Positions 1 to 6,404 of a stretch of 7,562 bases of DNA are shown here, in pieces; positions within the stretch are counted from its first letter, which is position 1, and each line of letters starts with the position of its first letter. Position numbers and translations under genes: made by a program. The notes beneath the pieces were generated by a model. It was not told the origin of the DNA and searched no databases. It saw only the letters and a list, made by a program, of their open reading frames with translations. Origin of the DNA: Verrucomicrobiales bacterium (GTDB taxonomy: Bacteria; Verrucomicrobiota; Verrucomicrobiia; Limisphaerales; SXQI01); the NCBI GenBank assembly GCA_028293365.1, contig JAQGOX010000829.1, positions 1 through 7,562 of the forward strand, given 5' to 3'.

Positions 1-1437
1 GGAATTCCGTTCAACATCGTGCTGCAACCGGGGGAATGCTATCAACTCCGGAATACCAACGACGCGCCCAGTGATCTCTCGGGCACAATTATCACTTCGG
101 ATCAGCCCATTGGGGTTTTCGGAAGCCACCAATGCGCCAGTGTTCCAACCAGCGCCAAACTTTTCTGTGACTATTTGGTTGAGCAACTCTTACCGGTCAA
201 TACGTGGGGAAATAGTTTCTTCACTGCACCCCTTGCCACCCGCAATGGCGATACCTTCCGTTGCATCGCTGCATACGATGGAACGACGGTATCGAGCAAC
301 GGCGTTCCGCTCTGGAACTTAAACCGCGGTGAGTTTCAGCAATTCTCACTCTCTTCCGCGGCTCAGATATCGGCTGATCATCCGATCTTTCTGGCTCAAT
401 ATGCAAATAGCTCAGACGCCGACGGGGTGGTAAATGCGGATCCTTTCATGCTAACTCTGCAGGCGACGCGCCATTGGGTGAACGGTTATCGAATCTCGAT
501 CCCAACTAACGATTTTGCGACGAATTACCTGAACGTTGTCGCGCTCACTGGCGCCGCAGGAACGATCTCAATCGATGGCATTCCGATTGCCCCCGCGGCG
601 TTCACTCCCATCGGAGGCAGCGCTTTCTCGTACGCGCGACCTTTGGTGACACCCGGCGCGCATACCGTCACTGGAGGATCGCCTTTTGCCCTTTCTGTCT
701 ACGGATGGTCTGAGTATGAATCATATGGCCACCCGGCGTGTTTTCATTTTGGTGATGTCCTCCCTCCGACGGTCACCCCTTCGGTTCCAAGTGTGACAGT
801 GGCGGTTATTGCGGACTCCAATACGCCTGGATATGCCGCTACTCCGAACATTGCGGCAAACTCAACGGCTCAGGATTTGTGCGACCAGGAAACCCGCACG
901 CCAACGCAAACACCGAAACCGGGCACACTCGTTGCGCCCGGATTACATACGATTTCGGTTTTTGCCACCGATACATCCGGGAACATTGGCAAGGCGGATG
1001 TCTTATTCACGGTCCTCGATCCCTCGCCAGTCATTATCACCTGCCCTCGCGAAATTCTCGCCGACTGCGGCAGCACCGACGGTGCAATCGTGGAATTCAA
1101 CGTCACAGCTCGATCCACCTATGATACCAATGTCGCTGTCGTCTCAGTGCCAGCGTCGGGCAGCCTTTTCCCTCCTGGAACTACCACTGTAATTAGCACG
1201 GCAACGAGCCTTGCTGGGAAAACCGACACATGCTCCTTCAAAGTGACTGTTAACTGTCAGGGTTCAATCCGGGCCGTACAATCCGCCGATGGACTAAGAT
1301 TATTTTGGACAGGTGCACCCGGCGTGTTGGAACATGCCAGCAGCATGGCTGGTCCGTGGGAGGGTTTAACCACCGGTGTTAATGAATATAGAGTTCATCC
1401 TGGCCTCTTCCAGGAATATTTTCGCGTTCGCTATTAG
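1..1437 (+). CDS. IgGFc-binding-domain / HYR-domain surface protein (5' end missing)
   Basis: Probable exported surface protein with adhesion or binding modules; its ligand cannot be told. The reading frame is open to the left edge, so the GTG at 19 is not a credible start and the gene is 5'-partial (478 codons visible, TAG at 1435). Residues 1 to about 246 match the IgGFc_binding N-terminal domain (PF17517 type): an L-Q-P-G-E start, D-L-S-G-T-I-I, P-I-G-V-F-G-S-H, E-Q-L-L-P-V-N-T-W-G, N-G-D-T-F-R and A-D-H-P-I-F-L-A-Q-Y. A proline/threonine-rich HYR- or Ig-like stretch follows (about 256-341). A clear HYR domain lies at about 345-419, with C-P near its start, G-S-L-F-P-P-G-T-T-T-V and D-T-C-S-F-K-V-T-V-N-C; its four cysteines suit an extracytoplasmic protein. 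The last 59 residues form a module shared with the next gene. The signal peptide must lie outside the window. Family membership is fairly sure; immunoglobulin binding is not implied by the domain name in bacteria. Confidence 0.87.
   Translation, partial: GIPFNIVLQPGECYQLRNTNDAPSDLSGTIITSDQPIGVFGSHQCASVPTSAKLFCDYLVEQLLPVNTWGNSFFTAPLATRNGDTFRCIAAYDGTTVSSNGVPLWNLNRGEFQQFSLSSAAQISADHPIFLAQYANSSDADGVVNADPFMLTLQATRHWVNGYRISIPTNDFATNYLNVVALTGAAGTISIDGIPIAPAAFTPIGGSAFSYARPLVTPGAHTVTGGSPFALSVYGWSEYESYGHPACFHFGDVLPPTVTPSVPSVTVAVIADSNTPGYAATPNIAANSTAQDLCDQETRTPTQTPKPGTLVAPGLHTISVFATDTSGNIGKADVLFTVLDPSPVIITCPREILADCGSTDGAIVEFNVTARSTYDTNVAVVSVPASGSLFPPGTTTVISTATSLAGKTDTCSFKVTVNCQGSIRAVQSADGLRLFWTGAPGVLEHASSMAGPWEGLTTGVNEYRVHPGLFQEYFRVRY
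1258..1434 (+). other. C-terminal module, copy 1
   Basis: Residues 420-478 of the first protein. Two beta-like strands (L-R-L-F-W-T) lead to L-E-H-A-S-S-M-A-G-P-W, and the chain ends at Y-F-R-V-R-Y. It aligns with the end of the neighbouring 999-residue protein (W-T ... L-E-T-A-T-K-I-D-G-P-W ... F-F-R-L-K-K). Similar endings recur on exported proteins of Verrucomicrobiota as I recall them. A role in sorting or anchoring is inference. Confidence 0.7.
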
Positions 1438-1579
1438 CAGGTCGAAAAATTCGAAGTCCCACCGGGGCGTCCAATCCCAAAGCGGCTCGTCGAAGAGTCG
1501 CTATTTTATTCGCCTGCTTTTCGAGAAGCTTTTCCGAGTTTGCAGATTCTTGCAGCCGCTGCCGAATATTTAAAAATAT

Positions 1580-1604
1580 ATTGCCACTCTAATTGGCAAT
1601 TGTT
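1580..1604 (+). terminator. Weak stem-loop, possible terminator or operator
   Basis: ATTGCCA (1580-1586) pairs perfectly with TGGCAAT (1594-1600) around a 7-base loop, and TGTTT follows. The stem has only three G-C pairs and the T-tract is poor, so as a terminator of the upstream gene (143 bases after its stop) it would be weak. Its left arm is also the TTGCCA of a possible -35 box, so an operator for gene 2 is an equal alternative. Confidence 0.3.
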
Positions 1605-1641
1605 TAACATCTTGCCCGCACCCCGTTTAGAACGTGATCGA

Positions 1642-1731
1642 AGACACGAACAAAACCACTGTACCGTATTCGATGGGGAATTACGGTGTCTGGACGAGGT
1701 GCATCCTCATTGACTGTGGAGTTTTCTCCAC
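1642..1731 (+). promoter_or_regulatory. Potentially structured 5' leader of the 999-residue protein gene
   Basis: Several inverted repeats sit in tandem directly before the start codon at 1753. Stem A: ACCGTATTC (1663-1671) pairs with GAA (1678-1680) and TACGGT (1682-1687), with one bulged T and a 6-base loop, nine pairs in all. An alternative outer stem is AGACAC (1642-1647) with GTGTCT (1686-1691), which competes with the base of stem A. Stem B: GAGG (1696-1699) with CCTC (1705-1708). Stem C: GTGGAG (1716-1721) with CTCCAC (1726-1731), a perfect 6-bp stem with a TTTT loop. No T-tract follows, so these are not classic terminators. The last stem ends 21 bases before the ATG; the only weak ribosome-binding match, AGG at 1737-1739, lies just beyond it. 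I do not recognise a known riboswitch. Pairing was done by eye. Confidence 0.35.
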
Positions 1732-1752
1732 TCCGCAGGTAAACGCAAACAT

Positions 1753-4752
1753 ATGAAAAAGCCATCCCGATTGTACTTAACAGCGCTCACGTGCGCTTCG
1801 GCAGCCTCACTTCTGGCACAAACAGCCCCGCCCGGCACGCCAGAAGCAAATGGACTCACTCCGAAAACAGGGACCTTCTACGTTAATACCGCCGACACGG
1901 TCAGCAATGACAATACCGAAAGCATTGGCGTTGGCATCGCTTCCAATGGTAATGTCATTATTGGCTGGGAAGACGACAAATCGGACACTGCTCCCGATAT
2001 AAACGATTTCGAAGCCGTCTGGACGCTTTATAACTCTTCCGGCTCACCATTGCTTCCGGATACAGAAATGCACTCGGTCGCACTGAATGCATCGGTAACG
2101 ACGAAATTTTTTTCCTACTTTCGTGCGGATAACAGCCCGGTGCCAGGGATTACTTCATGGGGAGCGAAAATCAAAGCCGATCTATTTGGAGATGGAATTG
2201 GCATGGGCGCAACGTCATACGGTCTCGGAGATGAAGTGCCTGAGTTTGCGGGTATCCAAGCCGATGCCGGCGACTCGAACGCGGACTTCCCAACCGTTCA
2301 ATTACTTACAAATGACGGACTGCCTGCGGGCATCGTATCAGGCCTGAATGATTCGGAAGCACAGCCGGCCGGGAGTGTCCGTATTGCCGATTGGGATTAC
2401 CTTTCGAACGGGAATATCGTAATCGCGGGAGAGAGCCGCCAGAACGATGATCTTAGCACAATATACGGTGGTGCAGCTCCGGGTAAACATGCGATGTTTC
2501 GCATTGTTGATTCGAAGAACGTCGAAATTAAAGGGACCACATTGGCCAGTGAAGTTGCCGAACCAAACGAGATGTGGCACGGCGTCGGGGTAACCAAAAA
2601 CGGATTTGCGCTCCGTTTTCCTCAAGGTGGGCTCACAACCATTCGCCTCTTCAAGAATGATGGATCTCCAGCTTCCACAAACATCGATCTTGCAGCCTTG
2701 ACCGGCAAACCTGCCGCTGGGGGCGGGGGAAGGGGGGACAGCTCCGGTTTTCATGGCAATGGGAACGACGCTTATATCTACGCTTCCGTGGGGGTCGATG
2801 AAAGCGGAGTGAAGCAACCCTGGATTACCGTCCTGACAACCAATGGGACTGTTCGTTTTTCTCGCGCGGTCGCTGATGACATAGCATTGTCGAATCCGGG
2901 GGGAGCGGACGCAGCAATTACTACGGATGGTCGTGTCCTTGCGGTGTTTGATGACATCCCTTCGAACAGCGCTGGCGGGCGTGTGGTTATGGGGCGCCTT
3001 TTTGATAAGACCGGCCAGCCACTCGGCGGCACGTTTCTTGTTAGCGAAACGGAACTGCCAGAAGCCGTCACTGCCGATTCCCAAAAGCCGCGGGTCGCTT
3101 GGCGGGGCGAACTCGCCGCAGTCGCATGGGAAAGCCAGAACAATCCCGATACCATCAACGAAGTTGCGGCTCGGTTTTTCACTACATTCAAACCGGGCAG
3201 TATTGAATCTGCCGGTCTCACTCGGATAGTTGCGGACACGCCGGTGATCGTGCCGGAGGCAGCGGCACTCGGTAATTGGGAGCCCTACGCCAGCGTTGTC
3301 GGTGCTTCTGATTTCCTTATCGAAGCAAATACTTTTGCACTCGGGACGACTGATATGCAGCGCTACGTTGTCATGCTCCAGCCAGTTATCGGCGGAAAAG
3401 GCAAACTCGTGGATGCTTTCTATGCGGACAATGGCACCCCGTTCAGTGGGCCCATCAATGCCTCCCGTCAAAATGGAAATCCTGGCCGGGTGGCCGGTGA
3501 TAAGCGTCCTGGAGCGGTCAATTATATGAGCGGTGGAGAAACGTCGGTTCACCTCCATCCCGAATTCCAGTCGGACAACCGATGGGACCTCGGTTTCGAC
3601 CGACTCTCGGACGGGCGCTACGGAACAGTTCAATCCTTCGCGATTGACCTTAGCTCTAATTCGCCATCTCCGCTCTCGAAAGCTGTTGATTCTGCGAATG
3701 GTCGCCTCACCTCCGGGGCTGCACCCGGCAATCAAATCACTCGTTTCGGCGGAGACATAGTGGCTCTCGATAATGGAAACTTCGTGTCGGTGGTCGAGGA
3801 TCGCTCGAATGTTCTGAATCCCAATGGCAATGCTGCCGCCGCGACGATCTTCGCCCCGAACGGCTCGATCGTGAAAGATACGTTTCTGGTCGCCAATGGA
3901 GATCTCTGGGCAAATGTTGCCGCGTTCAAAGGTGGATTCGCCGTTCGTGTGGCGGGAGTCATCTACTTCTATGACAACAGTGGTGTTTTGAAAGGTCAGA
4001 TAAACCAGTCCACTACCGGAGAGAGTTACAGTACGGATCGAGGAGATGGCACACGAATTGCCGGCCATATCAACTCTCCATTTGTTTTTTTGGCGGGAAA
4101 AGTTGCTGGTGCAAACCTGGTGAAAGTCTCTGCGTTCGATTCGCGCGATCAATCATTCGTTGCAAAAGCGATTGTCAGCGAGCCAGCCTTTTCCGGCGAT
4201 TTTGATCGCGTGGCTTTGGACGTGGATGCCCTCAATCGGCTTACCGTTTCCTGGGTGTCCCAACCTGCAGGTTACGAGAAGCAACAAGTTGCAGCGCGTG
4301 TGCTGGCCTTTGATTCTGGCACAAAATCTTTCACTCCATTGACTCCCAGTTTCCTGGCGTTCTTGAATGCGGCGCCGACAGGAAATATTCACACGTTTCA
4401 AATGAGCGTGGCCATGACGACAAAGCAAATTCTCATCGCGGCCAAGGGCGAAATAAACCTGGAAAACAAACCCGAACTCGGCGCCGACTCGCCGACCGAA
4501 TTGAACTTTTACACGGTGATCAGTCATCCCGATCCACAAAACGACCCGACGCCAGCGGTGAATGGTGGCGGTCAGGCCTCGTTAACCATTACCCGCAATG
4601 GCGCGAACGCTGTAATTACGTGGACTGCTGACGGGTATGGTCTTGAGACCGCCACAAAGATTGACGGTCCGTGGTCGGCAGTCGCCACGACCGGTAAGAC
4701 CTATTCCGCAACAGCCACAACCGGAAACAGTTTTTTCCGTTTGAAGAAATAA
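1753..4752 (+). CDS. Secreted repeat protein of unrecognised family with shared C-terminal module
   Basis: I do not recognise a named family. The start is firm: an in-frame TGA lies at 1711 and the ATG at 1753 is the only ATG, GTG or TTG after it. The N-terminus is a Sec signal peptide (K2, K3, a hydrophobic run, cleavage likely after L-L-A at residue 22). The long middle holds degenerate units of the form (S)NGN-x-V-I-x-W-E-(S/D), then a strand with F-x-x-x-G-x-P-L. Examples start near residues 60, 213, 277, 386, 446, 664 and 818 (e.g. N-G-N-V-I-I-G-W-E-D, D-K-T-G-Q-P-L-G-G-T-F). Such repeats are typical of beta-propeller-like extracellular proteins; that fold is inference. Residues 941-999 form the C-terminal module shared with the preceding gene. 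A glycine-rich loop at 322-331 contains G-R-G-D-S. No catalytic motif was seen. The gene is followed by a strong terminator and is probably transcribed alone or with the upstream gene. Confidence 0.9.
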   Translation: MKKPSRLYLTALTCASAASLLAQTAPPGTPEANGLTPKTGTFYVNTADTVSNDNTESIGVGIASNGNVIIGWEDDKSDTAPDINDFEAVWTLYNSSGSPLLPDTEMHSVALNASVTTKFFSYFRADNSPVPGITSWGAKIKADLFGDGIGMGATSYGLGDEVPEFAGIQADAGDSNADFPTVQLLTNDGLPAGIVSGLNDSEAQPAGSVRIADWDYLSNGNIVIAGESRQNDDLSTIYGGAAPGKHAMFRIVDSKNVEIKGTTLASEVAEPNEMWHGVGVTKNGFALRFPQGGLTTIRLFKNDGSPASTNIDLAALTGKPAAGGGGRGDSSGFHGNGNDAYIYASVGVDESGVKQPWITVLTTNGTVRFSRAVADDIALSNPGGADAAITTDGRVLAVFDDIPSNSAGGRVVMGRLFDKTGQPLGGTFLVSETELPEAVTADSQKPRVAWRGELAAVAWESQNNPDTINEVAARFFTTFKPGSIESAGLTRIVADTPVIVPEAAALGNWEPYASVVGASDFLIEANTFALGTTDMQRYVVMLQPVIGGKGKLVDAFYADNGTPFSGPINASRQNGNPGRVAGDKRPGAVNYMSGGETSVHLHPEFQSDNRWDLGFDRLSDGRYGTVQSFAIDLSSNSPSPLSKAVDSANGRLTSGAAPGNQITRFGGDIVALDNGNFVSVVEDRSNVLNPNGNAAAATIFAPNGSIVKDTFLVANGDLWANVAAFKGGFAVRVAGVIYFYDNSGVLKGQINQSTTGESYSTDRGDGTRIAGHINSPFVFLAGKVAGANLVKVSAFDSRDQSFVAKAIVSEPAFSGDFDRVALDVDALNRLTVSWVSQPAGYEKQQVAARVLAFDSGTKSFTPLTPSFLAFLNAAPTGNIHTFQMSVAMTTKQILIAAKGEINLENKPELGADSPTELNFYTVISHPDPQNDPTPAVNGGGQASLTITRNGANAVITWTADGYGLETATKIDGPWSAVATTGKTYSATATTGNSFFRLKK
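2719..2737 (+). repeat. Dense G-tract inside the coding sequence
   Basis: Runs of five, five and six Gs are separated by one C and by AA. They encode the glycine-rich loop G-G-G-G-R-G of the 999-residue protein. Only three long runs are present, so a three-tier intramolecular G-quadruplex lacks a fourth run, but a two-tier one is possible. The reading frame stays open across it, so there is no sign of a slippage frameshift here. Confidence 0.7.
4573..4749 (+). other. C-terminal module, copy 2
   Basis: Residues 941-999 of the secreted protein. They follow a D-P-T-P ... G-G-G linker, which looks like a domain boundary. The order of elements is the same as in copy 1: a strand ending in I-T-W-T, then L-E-T-A-T-K-I-D-G-P-W, then a strand, then F-F-R-L-K-K at the very end. 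Position at the extreme C-terminus in both proteins suggests a function that needs a free end, such as sorting or anchoring (inference). Confidence 0.7.
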
Positions 4753-4777
4753 TTGTATTCGGATCTTTTCTGTCGTG

Positions 4778-4809
4778 GGTGGCGGGATACGTCCCGCCAC
4801 CTTTTTTTT
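4778..4809 (+). terminator. Strong rho-independent terminator
   Basis: GGTGGCGGGA (4778-4787) pairs perfectly with TCCCGCCACC (4792-4801) around the four-base loop TACG, and eight Ts follow (4802-4809). It begins 25 bases after the stop codon of the secreted-protein gene and ends that transcript. On the minus strand the stem is preceded by As and not followed by Ts, so it is not an obvious terminator for the convergent propeller gene. I saw no good terminator for that gene in 4810-4905; GATTG/CAATC at 4814-4830 is too weak. Confidence 0.93.
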
Positions 4810-4905
4810 AGAAGATTGTTCTCAGCAATCGGTCTCGGAACTGGAAGGCCCCGTTTGGATTGGGGTTTGGCGTTGAAAAACACGGATGCTACCTGGGCGA
4901 ATGCT

Positions 4906-6222
4906 TCATCGCAGCGCTTGGCTCCCGGTTGTTCCTACGCAATAGAGATACTCCTGCCTGCTATCGCCGCGCTTTGCTACGCGCAGGTAGATACGCCCTC
5001 CGCAAATCACCGGGGATGCGTAAGCCTCATCTCCAATTTGATTCTGTGAAAGCAGTTTGAAGCTACCGGGTGTCGCCTCAAATACAGAGGTAATTCCGCT
5101 GACATTCGAGGCGTAGATCCGATCGTCCACCATCACTGGTGACGCGAAGAAATCGCCGCCCAAACGTTCCTTCCATAATTCCTCGCCGGTGTCTGATTTC
5201 CAGCAGACCGCCATGCCTGCATCCAGAACGGCGTAGAGATGGCCTGCCTTTACGATCATGGATGGAACGTAGACCCGCGCTGTATTTTGCCAGACAACCT
5301 TGCCAGATCCGTCGGCGGCGTACGCGGCCGTATGGTTCTTCGGGTATCCACCGCCCGCAAATACACGGGTGCCGTCTGTAACGACCGAACCGACGCATTC
5401 TTCAGTCGAGCCGTTCACTTCCCAAAGTTTCTTTCCGGTCATCGGATCAAGGCTGGTCATGAGATTGCATCCTGCCACTACCATTTGCGTTTGTCCCGAG
5501 GCCCGAAAAACGGCGGGGGATGTGTAATTGGGAATTTTCGGTCGTGGAATACTCCAAACGATTTTGCCAGTCTTCCGATCGAGCCCCGCGAGTGCTCCGC
5601 CTCCTCGGTTGTCTGCTGAGACGAGCACCAGCGATTCGTACAGGACCGGGGAGGAGGCGAATCCCTGGTGCGTGACGAAGTCGCAGATTTTCTGCTGCCA
5701 AAGCACTTTGCCGTCGAGTGCCAACGCCGTGGTGTAAACCGCGCCCTTATTCAGAAAGTTAATGAAAAGTTGTTCGCTGTCGCACGCGACTGTGGAGGAA
5801 GCCGCCGATGAATTGGAGTGTTTACCCGGGTCGGCTCCTCCACCATGCACCTCGGTTTGCCAGACCAGTTTCCCGGTGAGGCGATCCAGACAGAGAACAG
5901 ACTGCGTTCCTCGCGTTGGGTCAGCGGCCGCCAGATAGATGCGTTCGCCGACGACTGTTGGTGAACCATGCCCTCGGCCCGGGACCGGCGCCTTCCAAAG
6001 CACGTTTTCGGACTCACTCCACTTCACTGGCGGATTTTGTCCCGGCGCCGCAATACCATCGTGAGTGGGCCCGCGCCAACCGGGCCAATCCAAAGCAGGA
6101 TCGACGGAGGCGAAAATTGTGAGAGTGCTAGCGATTACCGCAAGGAAACAGGGGATGCCGACTCGAGCAAGTCGCAGCGAAAAGGTCGGGCAATGCAAAC
6201 CAGATGAATGGTGGCTATTCAC
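4906..6222 (-). CDS. Exported PQQ-like (BamB-like) beta-propeller protein
   Basis: An extracytoplasmic eight-bladed propeller of the PQQ-binding-like/pyrrolo-quinoline quinone repeat class; no enzymatic residues point to a substrate, and such proteins need not bind PQQ. With the GTG at 6222 as start it has 438 residues. Residues 1-38 look like a signal peptide (R17, R20, then a hydrophobic run ending I-F-A). The mature part starts with W-P-G-W-R-G (46-51). Blade-closing motifs G-K-x-x-W recur: T-G-K-L-V-W near 121, D-G-K-V-L-W near 175, T-G-K-I-V-W near 223, T-G-K-K-L-W near 267, G-K-V-V-W near 311 and T-G-E-E-L-W near 350. Two less regular blades follow, to about 428. The start is uncertain: no in-frame ATG exists upstream. 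GTG 6378 would give 490 residues but puts a non-signal-like extension before the hydrophobic segment and overlaps the promoter of the divergent gene. TTG 6198 is a further option. No start has a clear ribosome-binding site. It stands alone, convergent with the secreted-protein gene and divergent from the methyltransferase gene. Confidence 0.9.
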   Translation of the reverse strand: MNSHHSSGLHCPTFSLRLARVGIPCFLAVIASTLTIFASVDPALDWPGWRGPTHDGIAAPGQNPPVKWSESENVLWKAPVPGRGHGSPTVVGERIYLAAADPTRGTQSVLCLDRLTGKLVWQTEVHGGGADPGKHSNSSAASSTVACDSEQLFINFLNKGAVYTTALALDGKVLWQQKICDFVTHQGFASSPVLYESLVLVSADNRGGGALAGLDRKTGKIVWSIPRPKIPNYTSPAVFRASGQTQMVVAGCNLMTSLDPMTGKKLWEVNGSTEECVGSVVTDGTRVFAGGGYPKNHTAAYAADGSGKVVWQNTARVYVPSMIVKAGHLYAVLDAGMAVCWKSDTGEELWKERLGGDFFASPVMVDDRIYASNVSGITSVFEATPGSFKLLSQNQIGDEAYASPVICGGRIYLRVAKRGDSRQEYLYCVGTTGSQALR

Positions 6223-6344
6223 ACGTCCAGTTTGATCAGTCTTGAATCCGATGTCTAGGGCCTGTCTTCGGAATGAGTTCGTCAATTGGGTAATCGAGAA
6301 TTCCAACGAAGTATCAATGGGTCGGAAGTCTACTGCCACGGGTA

Positions 6345-6375
6345 TTGACGCCAGCAACGACACCGTGCTGATAAT
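6345..6375 (+). promoter_or_regulatory. Sigma70-type promoter candidate for the methyltransferase gene
   Basis: TTGACG (6345-6350) matches the -35 consensus at five of six positions and GATAAT (6370-6375) matches the -10 at five of six. The spacer is 19 bases, slightly long. Transcription would begin around 6382, leaving a leader of roughly 23 bases before the ATG at 6405. The rest of the divergent region (6223-6404) shows no equally good promoter for the minus-strand gene; TTGATA at 6312-6317 (minus strand) has no good -10 partner. Confidence 0.5.
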
Positions 6376-6404
6376 CACACGCCTGGATTTGAAAATGATT
6401 GATT

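Larger units (their letters stand above)
1438..1752. other. Intergenic region between the two surface-protein genes
   Basis: This 315-base stretch holds no convincing gene. Short frames run through it, but none has protein-like composition or a credible start. It contains a small inverted repeat right after the stop codon (TCGAA-AAA-TTCGA, 1442-1454), a TTGCAG direct repeat (1540-1545 and 1550-1555), an AT-rich patch at 1565-1582, a hairpin at 1580-1600 and a cluster of possible stem-loops at 1642-1731. A weak promoter candidate is TTGCCA (1581-1586) with TAACAT (1605-1610), spacer 18, overlapping the hairpin. The gap is long enough for gene 2 to have its own promoter. Confidence 0.6.

Noticed and set aside
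2..7. GAATTC at the left edge, as if a cloning junction
   Set aside because: The same hexamer occurs elsewhere in the window (near 1093, 3562 and 6298), and the reading frame continues through it with a proper domain sequence.
1438..1573. Short open frames crossing the end of the first gene into the gap
   Set aside because: They start inside the first gene in another frame and show no conserved-looking composition.
2338..4152. 604-codon open frame on the minus strand, antisense to the secreted-protein gene
   Set aside because: Its codons lie exactly opposite the sense codons, so it stays open as long as the sense gene avoids TTA, CTA and TCA, which are rare there. Its translation is rich in R, S, I and H without domain-like patterns, while the sense frame has a signal peptide, repeats and a recognisable C-terminal module.
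4753..5049. Short plus-strand frame of 98 codons after the secreted-protein gene
   Set aside because: It runs through the terminator and into the antisense of the propeller gene, has no good start and no protein-like pattern.
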